Notes: generated by a model from the letters alone, not told the origin. A stretch of 64,000 nucleotides of DNA from Haematobia irritans (GCF_050003625.1 NC_134399.1:154250473-154314472); one strand, 5' to 3'; shown: positions 1-11,330, counted from the stretch's first letter. Translations and numbers: made by a program.

Positions 1-163
1 CAAAAAATGACTAAATATCCATAAAAGTATATTAGACATTACTCAATCCCTTAAAATGAGTTTACGTATTTTTTTTTTTTTTTTTTTTGTTATATATAAC
101 CATAATTTTATATAATAATACACATTCATAAACGTAATCGCCTAGAATACGGTTGTATTTATA

Positions 164-361
164 ATGAGGAAATTTAACCAAATAATTGCCTTTTTAATTT
201 GTATAACTCTTATTATCGGTATTCAATGTGAACCTCCAAGGGCATATAATATCGATAAATATGATGATTCCCTGAGACATTTAAGTAAACGGGCCCTTTA
301 TGTAAGTCATAAAAGGAATTGTAGATTTAAACGATATGACGGAAGATGCGTTAAGATGTAA
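164..361 (+). CDS. Small secreted basic peptide, or first exon of a broken multi-exon gene
   Basis: The 65-codon frame starts at the first ATG after a TATA-rich stretch (about 92-120). It opens with a clear signal peptide: charged MRK, a hydrophobic core at about residues 7-20, and likely cleavage after C22 or nearby. The mature part is short and basic, with a dibasic KR at residues 42-43 and two cysteines near the end. I do not recognise the family. A GTAAGT donor lies at a codon boundary at 302. A second frame is open from 306 to 401 and joins a canonical 55-nt intron (402-456, GTAAGT to TTTCAG). The locus may therefore be a frameshifted or alternatively spliced multi-exon secreted gene rather than a 65-residue peptide. 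No neighbouring host gene helps to decide. Confidence 0.35.
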   Translation: MRKFNQIIAFLICITLIIGIQCEPPRAYNIDKYDDSLRHLSKRALYVSHKRNCRFKRYDGRCVKM

Positions 362-756
362 TGATTTTTATAAGCCTATGGATAATGGATTGAAAGTAGT
401 GGTAAGTTATGGTTGCTGAATGTTTTTTTTTAATGAAAATATTTCAAATATTTCAGTCTGAAGCTACTTATTTTGTGAATGACAAAAACCAAGAGGTACT
501 AAATTTTGTTTGCTTTTATTATATTCTAGTTCTAGAAAAATGTCCTTGAACTCGAAACTACTTATTGGGTACTGGATGGCTTACATGTATTGTATTATAA
601 AGTATGTCAAGAATCACTGTTCACATCTAAAATAGATTTACACTTAATTAATTATTGTCATAAAATAAATATGAATTTTTCTTTCAAAACTTGCAGTTTT
701 TGATAGATATATGTTTAAATACCATATAGTGTGTAACAGGATATTTGAAATGTAAT

Positions 757-1158
757 CCCCATTTTCATAAAGTTTCGTTAGCTAACGATCTTTTAACCCT
801 GGACAGTCATCCTTCGTCAAAATGACGACGCGTAATTTCATTTTCGATCTAAAATGCATTTTAGTCGATTGGGAAATGATAAATTTAAGTTATACAAATG
901 CAAATATTTTATGAATTTTTGTTGTATACTAATTAAAAACAAAATGAATAAGAAAATAAATTCAATTTTGGTTCACATTTTTGCTCACAGTGCAAATTAT
1001 CGCATTTTGAAATAAGCCGTAGTCAAAATGACGAAGGATGACGTTAGTGTACAAAAAATAAGGATGACTGTCCAGGGTTAAACAGTACTATGGGCATATC
1101 AGTCATCTTGTCCATATATTCCATATGTCATTTAGGAACTTAATTGCTGAAATTTTTA
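757..1158 (+). repeat. Palindromic-ended TIR repeat, family E, copy 1
   Basis: The sequence begins CCCCATTTTCATAAAG and contains the GTTAGCTAACG palindrome. It matches copies at about 36,269-37,002 and 43,659-43,872, where the far end is the inverse (CTAACGGAG, then ATGAAAATGG). This copy is interrupted at a TTAA by a piggyBac-like MITE. No coding capacity is visible. Confidence 0.6.
797..1077 (+). mobile_element. piggyBac-like MITE with TTAA duplication
   Basis: This 281-bp element starts CCCTGGACAGTCATCC and ends with the exact inverse. TTAA flanks it on both sides (793-796 and 1078-1081). Subterminal GTCAAAATGACG motifs sit near both ends. TTAA targets and CCC-starting TIRs are typical of the piggyBac superfamily. 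It has no ORF, so it is non-autonomous. Related family E copies carry the uninterrupted TTAA site. Confidence 0.8.
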
Positions 1159-1325
1159 TACCCTGCGCCACACTGTGCAACAGGGTATTATAAGTTAGTG
1201 CACATGTTTACAAAACCCAGAAGGAGGTGAGATAGACATATGGTGTCTTAGCCGACTTACATTTTAAGTCTATAGGTTTGGTAGAAGTCTAACAAATTTT
1301 GTTCAGATGGAGACAAATTTAAAAG
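1158..1325 (-). repeat. HINE-like family A fragment, internally deleted
   Basis: The inverse of the family A 3' hairpin end (ATACCCTG...CAGGGTAT, then TTATAAGTTAGTGCA) is joined directly to the inverse of the family A head at about 1250-1320. Most of the internal repeat module is missing. Confidence 0.6.
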
Positions 1326-1550
1326 TACACACAGAAAAGAGATTGGTTGGCAATCGGTTTTAATAATGAACATTCTAATTATGGAACGAAATATCAAGTG
1401 TATCAACAAATATTCTGTATTTACAACATGGGTTCTATTCCTAAGACCATCTGGGAGCGGTGTCAAGAAAATGTTATTTATGGTAATAGACAAATGATTG
1501 GGTTAACCAAATGCTTCAACTTTGAATATTTTTTTGTTTTGGAAATTGTT
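1326..1550. repeat. Fragment of TIR family F
   Basis: The motif CACAGAAAAGAGATTGGTTGG at about 1331-1351 matches, inverted, the right end of the element at 48.1-49.6 kb. The remaining bases show no coding signal. The fragment is cut by the DD37E transposon. Confidence 0.35.
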
Positions 1551-2209
1551 TGATATCAAAATTTGGTCAATATAAACTTGACGTATTTCTTTCAATTTTG
1601 CATTTTAAAAAACCTGAACACCCCTCATTTTGAAGGTGTGTGTGTGTGTGTAGAATGTTGCTCCTATTTTGATTTTGGAATTCACTCTTCAGTTGTCAAA
1701 ATGCCGTCGAAGCAAGAAGAGCAGCGTATCAAAATTTTGCTCGCGCATCGCGAAAATCCGAGCTGCTCGAACGCAAAATCGATAAAAGTTGCCAAATCAA
1801 CCGTTACAAATGTAATTAAAGTGTTTGGGGAACGTTTGCCGACAGCCAGGTAGTCTGGATCGGAGGGAAATCGAAAACTGGAAGCCGCTGAGACGACAAA
1901 GAGAGTTGCCGGTAGTTTCAAGCGAAACCCTAACCTCTCTCTCCGAGATGCCGCAAATAAGTGGGTGTATCGTCTGCAACCATGCATCGAGCCAAAAAAC
2001 GAGCCGAACTATCGACTTACAAGAGGGTAGTCACTCCAAATCGCGATGATAAACAAAATATGACGGCCAAAGCGCGATCCCAGAGGCTGTACACGACGAT
2101 GCTGACGAAGTTTGACTGCGTGGTAATGGACGACGAAACCTACGTCAAAGCCGACTACAAGCAGCTTCCGGGACAGGAGTTTTATACGGCAAAAGGAAGG
2201 GGACGGGAG

Positions 2210-2913
2210 CAGAGAATGAAGCCGACCCATTTTTGCCGGCGGCGGCTGACACTAATTTTTTGCCTCCGGCGGCGGCGGCTTGATGACTAAGCCGATATAA
2301 ATTCGTCTATTCGGCGGCGGACAATTATCCATTATAAAATCGATTTGAGGTAATGCACTTTACAGACTATCAGTTATTCCGGACGGAATGTCGTTGTTTG
2401 TAAAGAATCTTGCAGTGTGTCGTATCGATACGACTTGTCGGCGATGACTAAATAATCGTTAAATGTGTTATCGATCCCATAAACATGCAGCAGTATCGAT
2501 TATGCCTTCGGACTTAACTTATATTGTGCACAATATATGGGATATGTTCGGCACGATCACTGTCGTCCGGAATAACTGATAGTCTGTAAAGCGCATAATC
2601 CGAATGGTAATGAGATTAGTTGTACAACCAAACTTACAATCAAATTTTCATTTCATTTACATTTTCTGAGCTAAATGGTTGCAAAGCTATTATAGAAACA
2701 TGATACTGATGGATTTCGGGTTGAAAGTTAAACATTTTAACAAAAAATACAACAATTATTAATAAATTTTTCTGATTTAAATCAATATTTTTGATTACTT
2801 GGCGGCTAATTATGAGTCGAGATGAGTCGATATATTCGGCGGCGGCTTCGGCTGGAAGAAACTGGTCGGCGGCGGCTAAAATCGGCGGCGCGACTCGGCG
2901 GCTTCATTCTCTG
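2210..2913 (+). mobile_element. hAT-type MITE with 8-bp duplication
   Basis: Perfect 15-bp TIRs CAGAGAATGAAGCCG bound the element. GACGGGAG is duplicated at 2202-2209 and 2914-2921. An 8-bp duplication and a CAG-starting TIR are the hAT signature. Subterminal regions are rich in GGCGGC/GCCGCC triplets, far more G+C rich than the surroundings. It has no transposase and sits inside the DD37E relic. Confidence 0.85.
2351..2597. mobile_element. Small TIR element nested in the hAT MITE
   Basis: Inverted repeats of about 26 bp (TTACAGACTATCAGTTATTC at 2360 and its inverse ending near 2589) enclose about 180 bp with no ORF. Weaker pairing extends outward to about 2351 and 2597. The superfamily cannot be assigned because the duplication is unclear. 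Confidence 0.6.
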
Positions 2914-3548
2914 GACGGGAGCAGATAGTTTCAAGCACATAAAACTGTCAAAGTTCGCAAAGAAATATCTGGTTTGGCAAGCCATCTGTACCTGTGGCTT
3001 GAAAAGCAGCATTTTCATAGCTTCCGGGACTGTCAACCAAGAAATTTACGTGAAAGAGTGTTTGAATAAACGTCTGCTGCCTTTCCTGAAGAAACACGGT
3101 TGTTCCGTACTGTTTTGGCCGGATTTGGCATCTTGACATTACGGTAAAAAGGCCATGGAGTGGTACGCCGCCAACAACGTGCAGGTGGTTCCCAAGGACA
3201 AGAACCCTCCCAACACGCCAGAGTTCCGCCCAATTGAGAAATACTGGGCTATTGTCAAGCGGAACCTAAAGAAGACCAAAAAACTGCTAAGGACGAGCAG
3301 CAGTTCAAAGCAAACTGGCTTTCTGCGGCGAAGAAGGTGGACAAGGTGGCTGTACAAAATCTGATGGCAGGTGTCAAGCGTGAGGCCCGGCAATTCGGAT
3401 TTGGAAAAGCGAAAGTCTAACTGAATATTTTTCCTGAATTTTATACTAATTGAACTTGAAAAAGAAATTTAATTTGATTTTTTAAATAAACGATGTCACC
3501 GATTTACACGCGTTTTCCCTTGACCAAATTTTGACCGTATCACCCTTT

Positions 3549-4167
3549 ACAACCTACCAAGAAAACATTTTGCAACTTTCATTCAGTACTCATCATAACA
3601 CTACGGTTGCACAAACCAAATGTTATTGGAAATATTTTTTGTCATTTTAATATTTGTCAACGAAAAATTATTTATATTTGTTGTCGAGGAAAAAACTAAA
3701 ACTTTATCCTATAAAAGTGAAACTAACATTTTTTTGTTTACTATATTATTTAAATATTATAGGGGACATCACTAGAATAAATAAATTTTTTGTTAATTTT
3801 TTGAGGCAATGGTCAAGATTTACAAAAGGGGCAACCGTTTGGTAACATCTTAAATGTTAATTTTTATGATCAAACTGTTGTAATTTTCACTGATAATATT
3901 AATTTATTCTCCAGACTGGATATTTAATTGCACAAAAGCCTTTACCATGAAAGTTGCAGTTTTAAATCTGGTACGCTGAACATGGTAAGTGTGGGTTTTC
4001 TTTTTATAGATATCAAAAAAATGTTTTAAAGCGATAATTTAATTAATGTATGTATGTGAGTCCTTGGACGTGAGTAAAATGTATTTGTGTGCATTGACGA
4101 CCGTAATAATGTAATGTATTAAACCTATATTGGTTTCTGGATACCCAATTCAGCGAGTCATATAAAA
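3549..4167. other. Interval without a supported gene
   Basis: A+T-rich DNA. A short ATG frame at about 3950 (MKVAVLNLV) is followed at once by donor-like GTACGC and GTAAGT sites, but no downstream exon could be found. I see no repeat ends in this stretch. Confidence 0.4.
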
Positions 4168-5988
4168 ACAAGTAAGGAAAGTCTAAAGTCGGGCGGGGCC
4201 GACTATATTATACCCTGCACCACTTTGTAGATCTAAATTTTCGATACTGTATCACATCCGTTAAATGTGTTGGGGGCTATATATAAAGGTTTGTCCCAAA
4301 TACATACATTTAAATATCACTCGATCTGGACAGAATTTGATAGACTTCTACAAAATCTATAGACTAAAAATTTAATTCGGCTAATGCACTAGGGTGGAAC
4401 ACAATGTTAGTAGAAAATAAAGGGTGATACGGTCCAAATTTGGTCAATACATACATGACGTATTTCTTTCAATTTTGCATTTAAAAAACCTGAACACCCC
4501 TCATTTTGAAGGTGTGTGTGTCTAGAATGTTGCTCCTATTTTGATTTTGGAATTCACTCTTCAGTTGTCAAAATGCCGTCCAAGCAAGAAGAGCAGCGTA
4601 TCAAAATTTTGCTCGCGCATCGCGAAAATCCGAGCTACTCGCACGCAAAGCTGGCAAAATCGCTAAAAGTTGCCAAATCAACCGTTACAAATATTAATTA
4701 AAGGACAAGAACCCTCCCAAAACGCCAGAGCTCCGCCCAATTGAGAAATACTGGGCTATTGTCAAGCGGAACCTAAAGAAGACCAAAAAATCTGCTAAGG
4801 ACGAGCAGCAGTTCAAGGCAAACTGGCTTTCTGCGGCGAAGAAGGTGGACAAGGTGGCTGTACAAAATCTGATGGCAGGTGTCAAGCGTGAGGCCCGGCA
4901 ATTCGGATTTGGAAAATCGAAAGCCTAATTGAATTTTTTTCCTGAATTTTATACTAATTGAGCTTGAAAAAGAAATTTAATTTGATTTTTTAAATAAACG
5001 ATTTCACCGATTTACACGCGTTTTCCCTTGACCAAATTTTGACCGTATCACCCTTTATGGGAAACATTTAAATCTGAAGCAATTTTAAGAAAACTTCGCA
5101 AAAATTTATTTATGATATATCGCTCGATATATATGTATTAGAAGTTTAGGAAAATTAGTCATTTTTACAACTTTTCGACTAAGCAGTGGCGATTTTACCA
5201 GGAAAATGTTGGTATTTTGACCATTTTTGTCGACATCAGAAAAACATATATATGGGAGCTATATCTAAATCTGAACCGATTTCAACCAAATTTGGCACGC
5301 ATAGCCAAATTTGGTTGAAATCCCTGGGCAAAATTTCAACTACATAGGAGCAAAAAATTGGCCTCTGTGGTCATATGAGTGTAAATCGGGCTAAAGCTAT
5401 ACATGGGAGCTATATCTAAATCTGAACCGATTTCGACCAAATTTGGCACGCATAGCTACAGTGCTAATTCTACTCCCTGTGCAAAATTTCTATTAAATCG
5501 GAGTAAAAGATTGGCCACTGTGGTCATATGAGTGTAAATCGGTCGAAAGTTATATATGGGAGCTATATCTAAATCTGAAGCGATTTGAACCAAATTTGGC
5601 ACACTTGACTACACTTTTAATTTTACTCCTAGTGCAAAATTTCAACCAAATTGGGGTAAAACTCTGGCTTCTGAGACCGTATTAGTCCATATCGGGCGAA
5701 AACTATATATGGCAGCTATATCTAAATCTGAATCGATTTCAATAAAATTTGGCACACTTGACTATAGTACTAATTGTTCTTCTTGTGCAAAATGTTAAGC
5801 AAATTAGGGTAAAACTGCGATCTAGACTTTGATTAAAAAAATGTGTTCACGGACAGACGGACATCGCTATATCGACACCCTGAGCATTTTTGCCAAAGAC
5901 ACCATGTGTCTATCTCGTCTCCTACTGGGTGTTGCAAACATATGCACTAACTTATAATACCCTGTTCCACAGTGTGGCGCAGGGTATA
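4168..5988 (+). mobile_element. DINE-1/HINE-like element, family A, copy 1
   Basis: The element starts ACAAGTAAGGAAAGTCTAAA, followed by the hairpin AGTCGGGCGGGGCCGACT, and ends with the hairpin ATACCCTG...CAGGGTAT. The interior holds repeats of about 153 bp with the core ATATATGGGAGCTATATCTA, then a short GTCY-type microsatellite (ACGGACAGACGGACATCG) before the end. GC hairpin ends, internal tandem repeats and a GTCY tract are features described for DINE-1/mini-me type Helitron relatives in flies. That class assignment is inference. A DD37E deletion derivative is inserted near the head. Confidence 0.65.
4430..5055 (+). mobile_element. DD37E deletion derivative (MITE), copy 2
   Basis: Both TIRs are intact (AAGGGTGATACGGTC and its inverse) and flanked by TA (4428-4429 and 5056-5057). 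The 5' transposase end (from an ATG at about 4573) is fused directly to the 3' end (DKNPPKTPELRPIEKYW) near 4700. The catalytic core is missing. The 626-bp product shows how this family gives rise to MITEs. The host family A sequence continues cleanly on both sides. Confidence 0.85.
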
Positions 5989-6522
5989 AATATGGAAACA
6001 TTTAAATCTGAAGCAATTTTAAGGAAACTTCGCATAAGTTTATTTATGATTTATCGGAGCAATAAATTGGACTCTGTGGTCATATGAGTGTAAATCGGGC
6101 GAAAGCTATATATGGTACACTTGACTATAGTACTAATTGTTCTTCTTGTGCAAAATTTTAAGCAAATTAGGGTAAAACTCTGGCTTCTGGGGCCATATAA
6201 GTCCATATCGGGCGAAATATATATATGGGAGCTATATCTAAATCTGAACCGATTTCTTCCAAAATCAATAGGGTTCTATTCTGAGCCAAAACACATACTT
6301 GTGCCAAATTTGAAGTCGATTGGACTAAAACTGCGACCTAGACTTTGGTTACAAAAATGTGTTCACGGACAGACGTACATACGGACATGGCTATATCGAC
6401 TCAGGAGCCCAACCTGAGCATTTTTGCCGAAGACACCATGTGTCTATCTCGTCTCCTTCTAGGTGTTGCAAACATATGCACTAACTTATAATACCCTGTT
6501 CCACAGTGTGGCGCAGGGTATA
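5989..6522 (+). mobile_element. HINE-like family A, 3' part, in tandem
   Basis: A second, shorter family A body follows copy 1 immediately. It carries the ATATATGGGAGCTATATCTA module, a GTCY-type tract near 6365, and the same terminal hairpin ending at 6522. It lacks the GC head, so it is 5'-truncated or arose by unequal exchange. Confidence 0.6.
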
Positions 6523-6764
6523 ATGAACTATCTCGCACGAAAATTGAACTAAATTTTACTCCATATTTTGAGATTTCCACAAAGCGTTGTCAACACCAGG
6601 AAAATGTAATACCCTGTTGTACATTTTAAGCGCAATTCACGAAATTACGTACTCTCATAGAAGAAAAACTTAGCTAAAAGTAAAGAAGAAAATCATTGGC
6701 GCCAAATCATGAAAAAAAAAAATAATAAAAGTTAACTACTAGTAAATAACAAGTAGTTGTTTTT

Positions 6765-7190
6765 GATGTAGGTCAGATGGTATTGCCAATGGGCCATATC
6801 GAACCAATTTTACGTATAGCCCCCATATAAACCGACCCCCAGATTTGGCTTGCGGATCCTCTTAGCAAATTTCATCCGATCCGGTTGAAATTTGGTGTTT
6901 ATATATGGCCTCTAACAACCATGCACAAATTGGTACATATCGGAAAACGAACCAAAGATATATATGGAGGTAATACCTAAATCGGAACCGGTTTCGACAA
7001 AGTTAGGCAATCATCCTCCAAGAGGTTTCGGAGGAGCCAAATTCTTTCGATTTGGTTGAAATTTGGTATATTGCACTAGTGTACGGCCGCTAACAACCAT
7101 GCCAAAATTAGTCCGTATCAGTCGATAGTTATATATAGCCCCCAGATAAACCGATCCCCAATCACACAAAAATTGGTCCATATCGTTTCA
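6765..7190 (-). repeat. HINE-like family B fragment
   Basis: Inverse orientation copies of the family B module are visible: AGCCCCCATATAAACCG near 6816, and AAATTTGGTGTTTAT and related motifs. The fragment leads straight into the 29-bp satellite, in the same order seen inside other family B copies. Confidence 0.6.
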
Positions 7191-7204
7191 TTATCACTCA
7201 GTCC

Positions 7205-8985
7205 AAAAAAAATCCACCAAAATTTTATTTCTATATAAAATATTGTCAAAATTGTATTTCTATAGAAAATGTTGTTAAAATTTTATTTCTATAGACAATT
7301 TTGTCAAAATTTTATTCCTATAGAAAATATTGTCAATATTTTATTTCTAGAGAAAATTTTGTCAAAATTTTATTTCTATAGAAAATTTTGTCAATATTTT
7401 ATTTCTAGAGAAAATTTTGTAAAAATTTTATTTCTATAGAAAATATTCTCAAAATTTTATTTCTTTAGAAAATTTTGTCAAAATTTTATTTCTAAGGAAA
7501 TTTTGTCAAAATTTTATTTCTAGAGGAAATTTTGTCAAAATTTTATTTCTATAGAAAATTTCGTCAAAATTTTATTTCTATAGAAAATATAGTCAAAATT
7601 TTATTTCTAAAGAAAATTTTTTCAAAATTTTATTTCTATAGAAAATTTTATCAAAATTTTATTTCTATAGAAAATATTGTCAAAATTTTATTTTTATAGA
7701 AAATATTGTCAAAATTTTATTTCTATAGAAAATATTGTCAAAATTATATTTCTATAGAAAATTTCGTCAAAATTTTATTTCTATAGAAAATATTGTCAAA
7801 ATTTTATTTCTATAGAAAATATTGTCAAAATTTTATTTCTATAGAAAATATTGTCAAAATTTTATTTCTATAGAAAATTTTGTCAAAATTTTATTTCTAT
7901 CGAAAATTTTGTCAAAATTTTATTTCTATAGAAAATTTTGTCAAAATTATATTTCTATAGAAAATTTCGTCAACATTTTATTTCTATAGAAAATATTGTC
8001 AAAATTTTATTTCTATAGAGAATATTGTCAAAATTTTATTTCTATAGAAAATATTGTCAAAATTTTATTTCTATAGAAAATTTTGTCAAAATTTTATTTC
8101 TATCGAAAATTTTGTCAAAATTTTATTTCTATAGAAAATTTTGTCAAAATTTTATTTCTAAAGAAAATTTTGTCAAAATGTTATTTCTATAGAAAATATT
8201 GTCAAAATTGTATTTCTATAGAAAATTTTGTCAAAATTTTATTTCTAAAGAAAATTTTGTCAAAATGTTATATCTATAGAAAATATTGTCAAAATTGTAT
8301 TTCTATAGAAAATTTTGTCAAAATTTTATTTGTATAGGAAATTTTATCAAAATTTTATTTCTATAGAAAATATTGTCAAAAATTTATTTCTATAGAAAAT
8401 ATTGTCAAAAATTTATTTCTATAGAAAATTTTGTAAAAATTTTATTTTTATCGAAAATTTTATCAAAATTTTATTTCTATAGAAAATTTTGTCAAAATTT
8501 TATTTCTATTGAAAATTTTGTAAAAATTTTATTTCTATAGAACATTTTGTAAAAATTTTATTTTTATCGAAAATTTTATCAAAATTTTATTTCTATAGAA
8601 AATTTTGTCAAAATTTTATTTCTATAGAAAATTTTGTCAAGATTGTATTTTTATAGAAAATTTTGTCAAAATTTTATTTCTATAGAAAATTTTGTCAAAA
8701 TTTTATTTCTATAGAAAATTTTGTCAACATTTTATTTCTATCGAAAATTTTGTAAAAATTTTATTTCTATAGAAAATTTCGTCAAAATTTTATTTCTATA
8801 GAAAATATTGTCAAAATGTTATTTCTATAGAAAATTTTGTCAACATTTTATTTCTATCGAAAATTTTGTAAAAATTTTATTTCTATAGAAAATTTCGTCA
8901 AAATTGTATTTCTATAGAAAATATTGTCAAAATTTTATTTCTATAGAAAATTTTGTCAAAATTGTATTTCTATAGAAATTTTGTT
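7205..8985 (+). repeat. 29-bp AT-rich satellite array S1
   Basis: About 60 tandem copies of a 29-bp unit reading roughly GTCAAAATTTTATTTCTATA plus GAAAATTTT. Most units are full length with scattered substitutions. The left edge (AATCCACCAAAATTTTATTT) matches the array edge inside family B elements. Open frames here are products of the repeat, not genes. 29 is not a multiple of 3, so successive units shift frame. Confidence 0.95.
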
Positions 8986-9985
8986 TGGATAAAGATCGTC
9001 CTTCCTTTAAGTTGCTTTTTCGAGTACACAATAACCCCCTAAGGGTCTACCATGGCCACGGGGGACGTTCTTTCAAAGTATTAAAAACGGAAGCAATGAA
9101 TTTCATATAAATTTCATTTATTTGGAATACACAATTAATCACATGAAAATGACAAAGTTTGCAGCATAGATAATGGGTCACATTTTTTAGGCGGATTTAT
9201 AATTTCCTGAAAAATATAAAGTAGAATTTTATTATAAGATTGTTGTTACTTGCAAAATAACATTATTCCCATTGTAATAAAACCTTAATTGAAAATATAT
9301 ATACCCCATGTTCCCAAATTCGAAATAGTAAATCGCAAAATGTTCATTTTGCCATAATTTCCTAGCCTTGAAATTTTAAACTTAAATCTTGGTGACATAG
9401 TTAGCTTTAATGACATTAAACTTGTATTGGAGAGTATTTATTCTATTTCTTCGTTACAAGAAAAATAAATTCTTATGATTTGCTATTCCAAATCCATCGG
9501 AAACATGGACGATAAGTATTTCCTGTGTTTACCCTTGAACTGACCAATTCAAACTCCTCAATTGAACCAAACTGATTGTTGGAAAAAATGAATAGAAAAT
9601 CAATAAAAACATAACAAAAAATCATCTCCTGTGGGATTTAAACCTATGTCGTTTGACTTTTTCACATCCATGGAAGTTGTTTTAAGAAGGTTTTGCAAAT
9701 TAAGATAAATTTTAATTTTTTGTTGATTTTTAATGGAAAAAAACATGTATAACATAAAAAATAATATTTGATAAAAATATTTGATAAAAAATATTGCTAG
9801 TGGTGTGATGTGAACCAGCGTTCTTTATTTATTCATTCAGAATATGAAAAAACTTCTCAGGAAGTAGTTAGAATGTCATGCCATGATGTCATATTAGTTT
9901 CGTATCAAGAAGAAGATTTTCAATGTGTAAAAATTAGATAATAGGAAATTAAAGGTGTAACAAAAAATACTGATAAAGATTAAGT
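8986..9985. other. Single-copy-looking interval, no confident gene
   Basis: I see no repeat termini. On the minus strand a possible last exon lies at about 9134-9208: an acceptor (TTTATATTTTTCAG), about 23 codons with two Cys, a TAA stop, then AATAAA near 9117. No convincing upstream exon was found. Confidence 0.3.
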
Positions 9986-9989
9986 ACCA

Positions 9990-10520
9990 AATTTCGAACG
10001 GATCGTATGAAATTTGAGCTTCCCAGAGTCTCTGGAAACTAAATCTGAGGATCGGTTTATATGAAGGCTGCATTACACATAATTATGGACCGATATGGAC
10101 CAATTTTTTCATGGTTGTTAGAGTGTGTATAATAACAACACGTACTACATTTCTACATTTGCTCCTCCAAAAGGCTCCGGAAGAAAAATCTGGGGACCGG
10201 TTTATATTGGGGCTACACAAAAAAAAAAATTCACGAAAAATTTTGCAATTTAAATTTTAATTGAGTTTTAAAAAATATTCAATTAGAAATTTAATTGAAT
10301 CAAAAAATTGTTTAATTGAAACAAAAATTAATAGTATCAATTTAATTTTTTAATTGGGTTAATAAATCTTTTAATTAACCTTCAATTAATTTTTTAATTA
10401 ATACTATCATTTCTGTGATTGAAGACATTTCAATTGAAAAATTAATTGGATCAAACAATTTCGTAATTGAATTTTTTTTGTGTGTACGAGTATATATAAT
10501 TTTGGACCAAATTTTACATT
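9990..10520 (+). repeat. HINE-like family B fragment with nested MITE
   Basis: Family B module pieces (GGATCGGTTTATATGAAGGC, GGGGACCGGTTTATATTGGG, with CAATTTTTTCATGGTTGTTA) flank a TA-flanked palindromic MITE at 10,216-10,484. No head or tail hairpin is present. Confidence 0.55.
10216..10484. mobile_element. TA-flanked palindromic MITE
   Basis: The ends are CACAAAAAAAAA and TTTTTTTTGTGTG between TA dinucleotides (10,214 and 10,485). The interior is dominated by AATTGA/TCAATT words and is strongly self-complementary. It is noncoding. Confidence 0.6.
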
Positions 10521-11124
10521 AGGGCTGTTTTTTTTGCACTGGATACAACATTTGTATGGGCTATCCAGAACATCGTTGCACTGGTGTTCTATCCAGAACA
10601 TCTCATCAGTGCAACTCGCGCCGATCTTGCCAGATTGTGTTTTAATAAAGTGACGCTTCGTCGATTCACAATAGCACTTTATTGTGACTAATTTATCGAA
10701 AAACATGAAATTCAAAGTGATATAGTGTCATAAATAATCGCAGCTGTAAATATTTATTTCTAATTGGAGAATTTCATACATTAAAAATGCAAGATTTCAC
10801 TTCTTTTCTGTGATTGTTTTTGAACAGCTGACGACAGTGTTGCATATTTTTGGAGATGTCCTGGATAAACGAGTACTCTGTTGATGATGATGTTGAATGA
10901 TATAAATACCCATCATAATATGAGAAGATACCAACAGTATATGTATTTGTGGACCGAAATTATTGATACTATCTCAAATCCTTTAAATTTGTTGCGAGCT
11001 ATATAAAGGTTTATATTCCCATATGCATGAATTGATTTAGACAAAATTGTATACACTTCTACAAAATCTATGTACTTAAAATTTAAATCTAACGTTATGG
11101 GACGTAACACAATTTTAACAAAAA
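10521..11124. other. Interval without a supported gene
   Basis: Contains a short direct repeat, GGCTATCCAGAACATC and TTCTATCCAGAACATC, about 33 bp apart (10,560-10,600), and part of a family A head-like stretch (10,980-11,110). No coding signal. Confidence 0.35.
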
Positions 11125-11330
11125 ATAAAAATGCAAGGAAAGTCTAAAGTCGGGCGGGCCGATTATAATATTTTGATAAAATCTCAAATCAGACTTCTAC
11201 AAAATCTCGGGCAATATTTGAAAATATTTATAATTGTTTAGACAATTTCGCAAAAATGCATTTATGAAACATTCATTGAAAATTTTTAAAATTTGAGTCA
11301 TTTCTACAAGTTTTTGACTTAGAAGTGAGT
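11125..11330 (+). repeat. HINE family A head fragment
   Basis: GCAAGGAAAGTCTAAAGTCG followed by a decayed GC hairpin (GGGCGGGCCGAT) and then a shortened head region. The interior and tail are missing. Confidence 0.55.

Larger units (their letters stand above)
1701..3420 (+). pseudogene. DD37E transposase relic
   Basis: The N-terminal helix-turn-helix region starts at the ATG at 1701 (MPSKQEEQRIKILL). The first catalytic Asp is in the DDETY motif near 2127. The second is in FWPDLAS, with its codon at 3122, and the Glu is in RPIEKYW, with its codon at 3236. Exactly 37 residues separate the second Asp from the Glu in one continuous frame, which defines the DD37E group known from mosquitoes and other insects. 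The gene is dead: it has frameshifts around 1760-2050, a hAT MITE in the catalytic region, and TGA where SCHY would be expected just after the second Asp (3134). It acted as a cut-and-paste transposase with TA targets. Confidence 0.85.
1551..3547 (+). mobile_element. Tc1/mariner-superfamily transposon, DD37E type, degenerate copy 1
   Basis: The 3' terminal inverted repeat ends GACCGTATCACCCTT followed by a TA at 3548. The 5' TIR is diverged or truncated (compare the clean end of copy 2 at 4430). The body carries a transposase relic and a 704-bp hAT MITE at 2210-2913. Without that insert the element is about 1.3 kb, the usual size for this group. Confidence 0.8.

Noticed and set aside
2212..2920. 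G+C-rich island at 2.2 and 2.85 kb as a gene or CpG island
   Set aside because: The GGCGGC runs are the subterminal parts of a hAT MITE with exact TIRs and duplication.
8083..8337. Lys/Phe-rich short proteins in satellites (also near 38.1, 52.8, 53.5 and 63.8 kb)
   Set aside because: Frames arise from the 29-bp unit and shift every unit; no start context or conservation.
7205..8985. CRISPR array (29-bp repeats)
   Set aside because: The repeats are contiguous with no unique spacers, A+T-rich and shared with fly transposons; the context is eukaryotic with no cas genes.
10407..10715. 102-codon minus frame with CKKN and EHQC motifs
   Set aside because: Runs into the palindromic MITE at 10,216-10,484; no supporting splice or promoter signals.
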